Shown: piece by piece, positions 14,347 through 18,190 of the stretch
How the letters are laid out: every line of letters begins with the position of its first letter
Numbering within the stretch: position 1 is the first letter of the stretch
Origin: Bacteroidales bacterium
GTDB taxonomy: Bacteria > Bacteroidota > Bacteroidia > Bacteroidales > WCHB1-69
Assembly: GCA_031257735.1 (NCBI GenBank)
Contig: JAIROC010000056.1
Coordinates: 1-18,190, forward strand
Direction of reading: 5' to 3'
DNA length: 18,190 nt
Made by a program: the position numbers and the translations under genes
Notes under the pieces: generated by a model
Told to the model about the DNA's origin: nothing
Database searches by the model: none
The model's input: only the letters and a program-made list of their open reading frames with translations

Positions 14347-15501
14347 ATGCCAATAGATTTTGATAAAATACCTACTCCCTGTTTTGTACTGGACGAGCAA
14401 TCATTAGAAATAAATCTTCAAATATTAAACCTAGTTCAACAAAATGGGAATGTAAAGATAATATGTGCATTGAAAGGTTTTTCATTTTGGCGGGAGTTTC
14501 CATTGATAGGACATTATTTGAAAGGTGCAGCAGCAAGTTCGTTGAATGAGGCTCGTTTGATTGCCGAAGAGATGTCGACAGAAGCACATACATATTGTCC
14601 TGCATATAAAGATGAAGAGTTTGATACGATACTTGCTTATAGCAGTCATCTTACTTTTAATTCATTAAGTCAGTACGACAGATTTTATGAGCGAACGAAA
14701 TCATTTGGAAAAAAAGTATCATTGGGCTTACGTATCAATCCAGAGTATTCGGAAGTAAAAACTGACTTATATAATCCTGCCATGGAGGGTTCGCGTTTGG
14801 GTATTGTTCGCAGCAAACTCGGAGACAAATTGCCGAAAGGGATAGAAGGACTTCATTTTCATGTTTTATGCGAAAATGACAGTTATACGCTTAAACGAAC
14901 ATTGATAGAAGTTGAAAAGAAATTTGGAGATTTAATATCTCAAGCAAAATGGCTAAACATGGGTGGTGGACATCTTATCACCAAAGAAGGATATGATGTG
15001 GAACATCTGGTAAAATTGTTAGTGGATTTCCGCGAACGTTATCCCAATTTAGAGGAAATTATACTTGAACCGGGTGAAGCCGTAGGCTGGCAAACAGGAT
15101 TTTTAGTTACTTCCGTGCAGGACATTATTGCATGTAAAAATTTTCATATTGCTATGATAGATGCTTCTTTTGCCTGTCACATGCCGGACTGTTTGGAGAT
15201 GCCGTATAAACCGGATATTTTGCATGCAAAAGAACCTGATAAAACGGATAAATATGTTTATCGTATAGGGGGAAATTCCTGTTTAGCGGGAGATTTTATG
15301 GGCATGGGGGATTATGCTTTTGAGAAACCATTAGAAATAGGCGAGAAGATTGTTTTTGAAGATATGATACATTATACGATGGTTAAGACAACTTTCTTTA
15401 ATGGGGTTCAACATCCTCATATTGGCATTTTGACCAAGGCAGGTGAATTTATTTTACTGCGCAGTTTCGGGTATGATGATTACAAGGAGAAATTATCATA
15501 A
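14347..15501 (+). CDS. nspC: Carboxynorspermidine/carboxyspermidine decarboxylase
   Basis: 384 aa, a fold-type III PLP enzyme of the alanine racemase/ornithine decarboxylase superfamily. K43 in CALKGFSFW is the expected PLP-binding lysine. LHFHVLCEN, the glycine-rich NMGGGHLITKEGYD, EPGEAVGWQTG and GGNSCLAGDFMG match the NspC family and distinguish it from diaminopimelate decarboxylase. It removes CO2 from carboxyspermidine or carboxynorspermidine in the route to spermidine that many Bacteroidota use instead of S-adenosylmethionine decarboxylase. The partner dehydrogenase (CASDH) is not in the window. It follows DPP IV with a 12-nt gap, so it is probably transcribed with it, though the functions are unrelated. 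Confidence 0.94.
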   Translation: MPIDFDKIPTPCFVLDEQSLEINLQILNLVQQNGNVKIICALKGFSFWREFPLIGHYLKGAAASSLNEARLIAEEMSTEAHTYCPAYKDEEFDTILAYSSHLTFNSLSQYDRFYERTKSFGKKVSLGLRINPEYSEVKTDLYNPAMEGSRLGIVRSKLGDKLPKGIEGLHFHVLCENDSYTLKRTLIEVEKKFGDLISQAKWLNMGGGHLITKEGYDVEHLVKLLVDFRERYPNLEEIILEPGEAVGWQTGFLVTSVQDIIACKNFHIAMIDASFACHMPDCLEMPYKPDILHAKEPDKTDKYVYRIGGNSCLAGDFMGMGDYAFEKPLEIGEKIVFEDMIHYTMVKTTFFNGVQHPHIGILTKAGEFILLRSFGYDDYKEKLS

Positions 15502-15586
15502 TCCTAATACTCAAATGGTTTTTTTTTGCTCTGGTGAAAAAGATAAAGATTTTTCCGAAAATCGAAAAACATAACTATATTTTTCC

Positions 15587-15594
15587 TACTTTTG
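15587..15594 (+). promoter_or_regulatory. Bacteroidota -7 promoter box, tRNA-Ser(CGA)
   Basis: TACTTTTG is an exact TAnnTTTG match, 28 nt upstream of the mature tRNA 5' end. Confidence 0.6.
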
Positions 15595-15621
15595 CAGAAA
15601 TTATTTTATACATACGCTATA

Positions 15622-15708
15622 GGAGAGATGCCGGAGTGGTCGATCGGGGCGGTCTCGAAAACCGTTGTACCTTTTCAGGTACCCAGGGTTCGAATCCCTG
15701 TCTCTCCG
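15622..15708 (+). tRNA. tRNA-Ser (anticodon CGA)
   Basis: 87 nt, class II. Acceptor GGAGAGA pairs with TCTCTCC plus discriminator G. The anticodon stem GCGGT/ACCGT closes loop CTCGAAA with anticodon CGA (15656-15658), reading UCG. The long variable arm GTACC/GGTAC and TΨC arm GGTTCGAATCC are clear. CCA is not encoded. Remnant coding sequence begins 34 nt after its 3' end. Confidence 0.96.
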
Positions 15709-15742
15709 CAATATGTAATAGTCTTGTTTCTATGCTCAAAAT

Positions 15743-15814
15743 ACGGCTGTGAATAGAAAATTAGTAAAAATAGAAGCAGCGTTTAGCGAATTTGAACGCG
15801 GACTTAGTTGCTGA
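15743..15814 (+). pseudogene. 3' remnant of an AAA-ATPase/PD-(D/E)XK gene
   Basis: The frame reads TAVNRKLVKIEAAFSEFERG then LSC and a stop. It aligns without gaps to residues 494-516 of the intact AAA-ATPase/PD-(D/E)XK protein encoded downstream (TAGNKKLVKIGAEFSETKRG then LSR), with many identical codons (TTAGTAAAAATA, TTTAGCGAA, CGCGGACTTAG). Upstream of 15743 the match fades into the tRNA flank. Only the last ~23 codons of a second family member survive, and the frame ends a few codons earlier than in the intact gene. It most likely marks an older copy deleted between the tRNA and the HAD gene. Confidence 0.75.
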
Positions 15815-15855
15815 ATAATGGAAATATAATTATAATAAAAATAAAAATATATATC

Positions 15856-16422
15856 ATGGAGAAAGTAATTTTTTTAGATATTGATGGAGTGTTGCAACCT
15901 CCAACACAAACCAGATTTAAGCATATCAAAGAAGTTGATGAATTGAAAAAACAACTGTACGATAAGTATGGCGTTGATTATAATGAATATCATGATTATG
16001 ATATATTGGCGGTATATTATGATTGGGATAAGGAAGCGATTGCCGAATTAAAACGAATACTGGGTGCAACAGGCGCGAAAATTGTTATTTCAAGCGATTG
16101 GCGCGCATACAAAGACAATCCGCTAAAGTGTATGCGCGATTTCTTTCGTATATACGATTTGGCAGATTACGTAATAGACTATACGCCTCTATGGAGAGGC
16201 GCTGAACGTGAAGAACATTATAGACGGAAAGAATACAAAGACATCCACGAACCGCGAGTGGTAGAAATTCTGGAACATCTGAAAATACATCCCGAAATAA
16301 AAAAATGGGTAGCCGTGGATGACCTACATTTAGGGGAATATCTGAAAGAAAATGCAGTACTAACGCGTTATAAGTTAGCCAAAGCCGATGCGGATAAATG
16401 TATCGAAATATTAAACGGCTGA
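15856..16422 (+). CDS. HAD-superfamily protein (HAD_SAK-like)
   Basis: 188 aa from ATG 15856 (MEKVIFLDIDGVL). The in-frame TTG 48 nt upstream is rejected because it overlaps the end of the pseudogene remnant and would prefix an unlikely KIKIYI string. HAD motif I is FLDIDGVL (D8, D10), motif II is VISSDW (S79/S80), and motif IV is VAVDD (D155/D156); no large cap domain is visible. The pattern resembles the small HAD domain first described in Swiss-army-knife RNA repair proteins (HAD_SAK), often stand-alone in bacteria. It probably acts as a phosphatase or hydrolase, substrate unknown. It lies between a dead and a live AAA-ATPase/nuclease gene, 23 nt before the latter, and may be in one operon with it. 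Confidence 0.8.
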   Translation: MEKVIFLDIDGVLQPPTQTRFKHIKEVDELKKQLYDKYGVDYNEYHDYDILAVYYDWDKEAIAELKRILGATGAKIVISSDWRAYKDNPLKCMRDFFRIYDLADYVIDYTPLWRGAEREEHYRRKEYKDIHEPRVVEILEHLKIHPEIKKWVAVDDLHLGEYLKENAVLTRYKLAKADADKCIEILNG

Positions 16423-16445
16423 ATGGGAATCAAATTTTTTAAACG

Positions 16446-18008
16446 ATGATGAACGATAGAAAACTACCCATAGGGGTACAGGATTTTGAGAAGCTCCGAA
16501 CAGGAGGAAATGTGTATGTAGATAAAACAGCATATATTTACCAACTTGTAAATACAGATGCTCCTTATTTTCTTGGACGTCCGAGACGTTTTGGGAAAAG
16601 TTTGTTACTTTCTACACTCAAAGCCTATTTTCTTGGAAAGAAAGAGTTGTTTGAAGGTTTGGCTATTGCTGAATTAGAAAAAGAATGGTTAGAATATCCG
16701 GTTTTCCATATAGATATGAATATAGGTATTTATACGGATGAAAATTCTCTGTATGAAAGTCTTGACGCTAAACTGAAATGTTTTGAAGAACAATGGGGCT
16801 GCATTACCGAACTCCATGATCCAGCAACACGATTTGAAGCAGTAATACGTCATGTCTGCAAACAAACAGGTCGAAAAGTAGTTGTCTTGATTGACGAGTA
16901 TGATAAACCTTTACTTGCCACCATGGAAGACCTTAATGCTAACAAAGAAATACGAAAAGTTCTGAAAGGTTTTTATGGAGTATTGAAAAGCGTTGATGCG
17001 TATTTGCGTTTTGTTTTTCTGACAGGAGTTACAAAGTTTTCAAAGGTAAGTGTTTTCAGCGACCTCAACCATTTGACGGATATTAGTATGAATAAGTATT
17101 TTTCAGGAATATGCGGTATTTCTGCAGCAGAAATCATACAATATTTCAACCCAGAAATACAGGCATTAGCCGATGAAATAGGAAAAACATATGAAGAGAC
17201 GCTTGCCGAAATGAAGAAACGCTATGATGGCTATCATTTTGCAAAAGAAAGCGCGGATATGTACAACCCCTTTAGTGTGCTGAATACTTTTTATAAGCGT
17301 GATTTTGGCTATTATTGGTTTGAGACAGGAACTCCGACCTTTCTTGTTCAAATGTTGAAAGCAATAGATTTTGATATTCCTACTTTAGAAAACGATGTAA
17401 CAATTTCTGCACGGTCTATTTTGGATTATCAGGTGGAAAATGATGATCCTGTTCCTATATTATATCAAAGCGGATATTTGACTATTAAGTCTTATAATGA
17501 CAGATTTGACGAATATACATTGGGATTTCCGAATGAAGAAGTAAAGTATGGATTTTTCAATGAATTACTTCCTGTTTATATGCCAAAGAAAAACATACAA
17601 AGAGAATTTTATGTTGTAAATTTCATAAAGGATTTGTTGGCAAACAATGTAGAAGGTTTTATGATACGTCTGAAAGCGTTTTTTGCAGGTATCCCTTATG
17701 AACTTAATAACAAGGAAGAAAAACATTATCAAACTGTATTTTATTTGTTGTTCAAGTTAATGGGACAGTTTATCGAAGCAGAACAGAAAAGCGCTGTCGG
17801 CAGGGCAGATGCTGTGGTGATTACCGATGATACTGTTTTTGTGTTTGAGTTTAAACTTACAGGTAATTCTACTGCCGAGAAGGCATTAGAACAGATAAAC
17901 AGTAAAGGTTATCTTATTCCTTATACGGCAGGAAATAAAAAATTAGTAAAAATAGGCGCAGAGTTTAGCGAAACAAAACGCGGACTTAGCCGATGGATTA
18001 TTGAATAA
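16446..18008 (+). CDS. AAA-ATPase-like protein with C-terminal PD-(D/E)XK nuclease domain
   Basis: 520 aa; ATG 16446 is followed directly by a second ATG, so either may be used. Residues ~6-200 match AAA-ATPase_like (PF09820): the N-terminal signature PIGVQDFEKLRTGGNVYVDKT, P-loop-like GRPRRFGKS (44-52) and Walker B VVVLIDEYDKP (D150/E151). The C-terminal domain (about 385-510) resembles PDDEXK_9 (PF08011), with GRADAVV (D455) and FEFK (E468, K470) as the nuclease-like active-site residues. Families of this kind occur in many near-identical copies in Bacteroidota genomes and are often spread by recombination, but their function is not established. A 3' remnant of a sibling lies just beyond the HAD gene. 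Nuclease activity is inferred only. Confidence 0.92.
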   Translation: MMNDRKLPIGVQDFEKLRTGGNVYVDKTAYIYQLVNTDAPYFLGRPRRFGKSLLLSTLKAYFLGKKELFEGLAIAELEKEWLEYPVFHIDMNIGIYTDENSLYESLDAKLKCFEEQWGCITELHDPATRFEAVIRHVCKQTGRKVVVLIDEYDKPLLATMEDLNANKEIRKVLKGFYGVLKSVDAYLRFVFLTGVTKFSKVSVFSDLNHLTDISMNKYFSGICGISAAEIIQYFNPEIQALADEIGKTYEETLAEMKKRYDGYHFAKESADMYNPFSVLNTFYKRDFGYYWFETGTPTFLVQMLKAIDFDIPTLENDVTISARSILDYQVENDDPVPILYQSGYLTIKSYNDRFDEYTLGFPNEEVKYGFFNELLPVYMPKKNIQREFYVVNFIKDLLANNVEGFMIRLKAFFAGIPYELNNKEEKHYQTVFYLLFKLMGQFIEAEQKSAVGRADAVVITDDTVFVFEFKLTGNSTAEKALEQINSKGYLIPYTAGNKKLVKIGAEFSETKRGLSRWIIE

Positions 18009-18047
18009 AGGTCAGGAAAAAACTAAGAAATGATTCTTTAGTAAAAC

Positions 18048-18086
18048 TAATTAGTGTCTGTCTATAAAGTATAATTAGTGTCTGTC
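18048..18086. repeat. Two nested GTGTCTGTC terminal repeats
   Basis: TAATTAGTGTCTGTC occurs at 18048-18062 and again at 18072-18086, 24 bp apart. The first copy continues TATAAAGTATAATTA, like the MITE arm at 6493 (TTTAAAGTACAATTA). The second begins at the TAATTA that the MITE arm carries at that point, as if a second element inserted there. Confidence 0.7.
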
Positions 18087-18190
18087 CGAAAACTATCAAA
18101 TGTTTCGTATATTCGTCACTATGAGTTGATACATTTTGAAAACAGGCAGTATCGACATGTTGAATAATTACGCTTTCATAATGTCATTTT
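18072..18190 (+). mobile_element. Probable left end of an insertion element, truncated by window end
   Basis: It begins with the GTGTCTGTC terminus shared with the MITE-like element but then continues with unrelated sequence. The only reading frame open to the window end reads YILKTGSIDMLNNYAFIMSF from 18130, with an ATG at 18157; I do not recognise it. It could be the start of a transposase or simply non-coding flank. Confidence 0.35.

Noticed and set aside
15691..15708. tRNA-Ser 3' end as an integration attachment site
   Set aside because: No second copy of the tRNA 3' end is found downstream in the window and no integrase gene is present; the matching sequence in the other tRNA-Ser is ordinary homology.
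15534..15752. Open frame of 72 codons across the tRNA-Ser(CGA) region
   Set aside because: It runs through the tRNA gene, which is fully accounted for by its cloverleaf.
15856..18008. Known anti-phage defence system
   Set aside because: HAD_SAK-like plus AAA-ATPase/PDDEXK_9 does not correspond to any defence system I can name with confidence; kept only as an open finding.

Overview
The window looks like chromosomal DNA from a Bacteroidota member, most likely order Bacteroidales. The evidence is an AT-rich sequence, several TAnnTTTG-type -7 promoter boxes, a lamin-tail/CHU_C-like surface protein, an ExbB–membrane protein–ExbD–ExbD set, a DUF4412-like lipid/envelope-type secreted protein, WG-repeat and AAA-ATPase/PD-(D/E)XK proteins, and a dipeptidyl peptidase IV that strongly resembles the Porphyromonas enzyme. 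No species can be named from sequence alone.

Layout. (1) 2-1105, plus strand: the 3' end of a large cell-surface protein, facing a convergent block across a bidirectional terminator. (2) 6329 down to 1270, minus strand: DUF4412-like secreted protein, TatD nuclease, type I asparaginase, tRNA-Ser(GGA), ExbB, a small four-helix membrane protein and two ExbDs. Gene overlaps (ATGA, TAATG) and very short gaps suggest one or two operons; the tRNA lies inside the same-strand block. (3) 6330-6955: a non-coding, MITE-like patchwork of inverted repeats. (4) 6956-14334, plus strand: a sigma-54 activator-type response regulator without a C-terminal DNA-binding domain, a C69 dipeptidase, a 13-unit WG-repeat secreted protein and DPP IV, with related repeat copies placed just after the dipeptidase and WG genes. 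(5) 14347-15501: carboxynorspermidine decarboxylase NspC, close behind DPP IV. (6) 15622-18008: tRNA-Ser(CGA), a 3' remnant of a lost AAA-ATPase/PD-(D/E)XK gene, a HAD-family protein, then an intact AAA-ATPase/PD-(D/E)XK gene. (7) 18048-18190: two nested ends of the same GTGTCTGTC mobile family, running off the window.

Functionally the window combines energised outer-membrane transport (ExbB/ExbD), secreted peptide breakdown (DPP IV, C69 dipeptidase), cytoplasmic asparagine use, and polyamine synthesis. That fits an anaerobic peptide- or amino-acid-using lifestyle, but this is inference.

No complete novel multi-gene system is evident. The most unusual items are the GTGTCTGTC/TAATTA repeat family with nested insertions, the HAD gene sandwiched between a dead and a live copy of the same AAA/nuclease family next to a tRNA, and the DNA-binding-domain-less sigma-54 activator with an altered GAFTGA loop.
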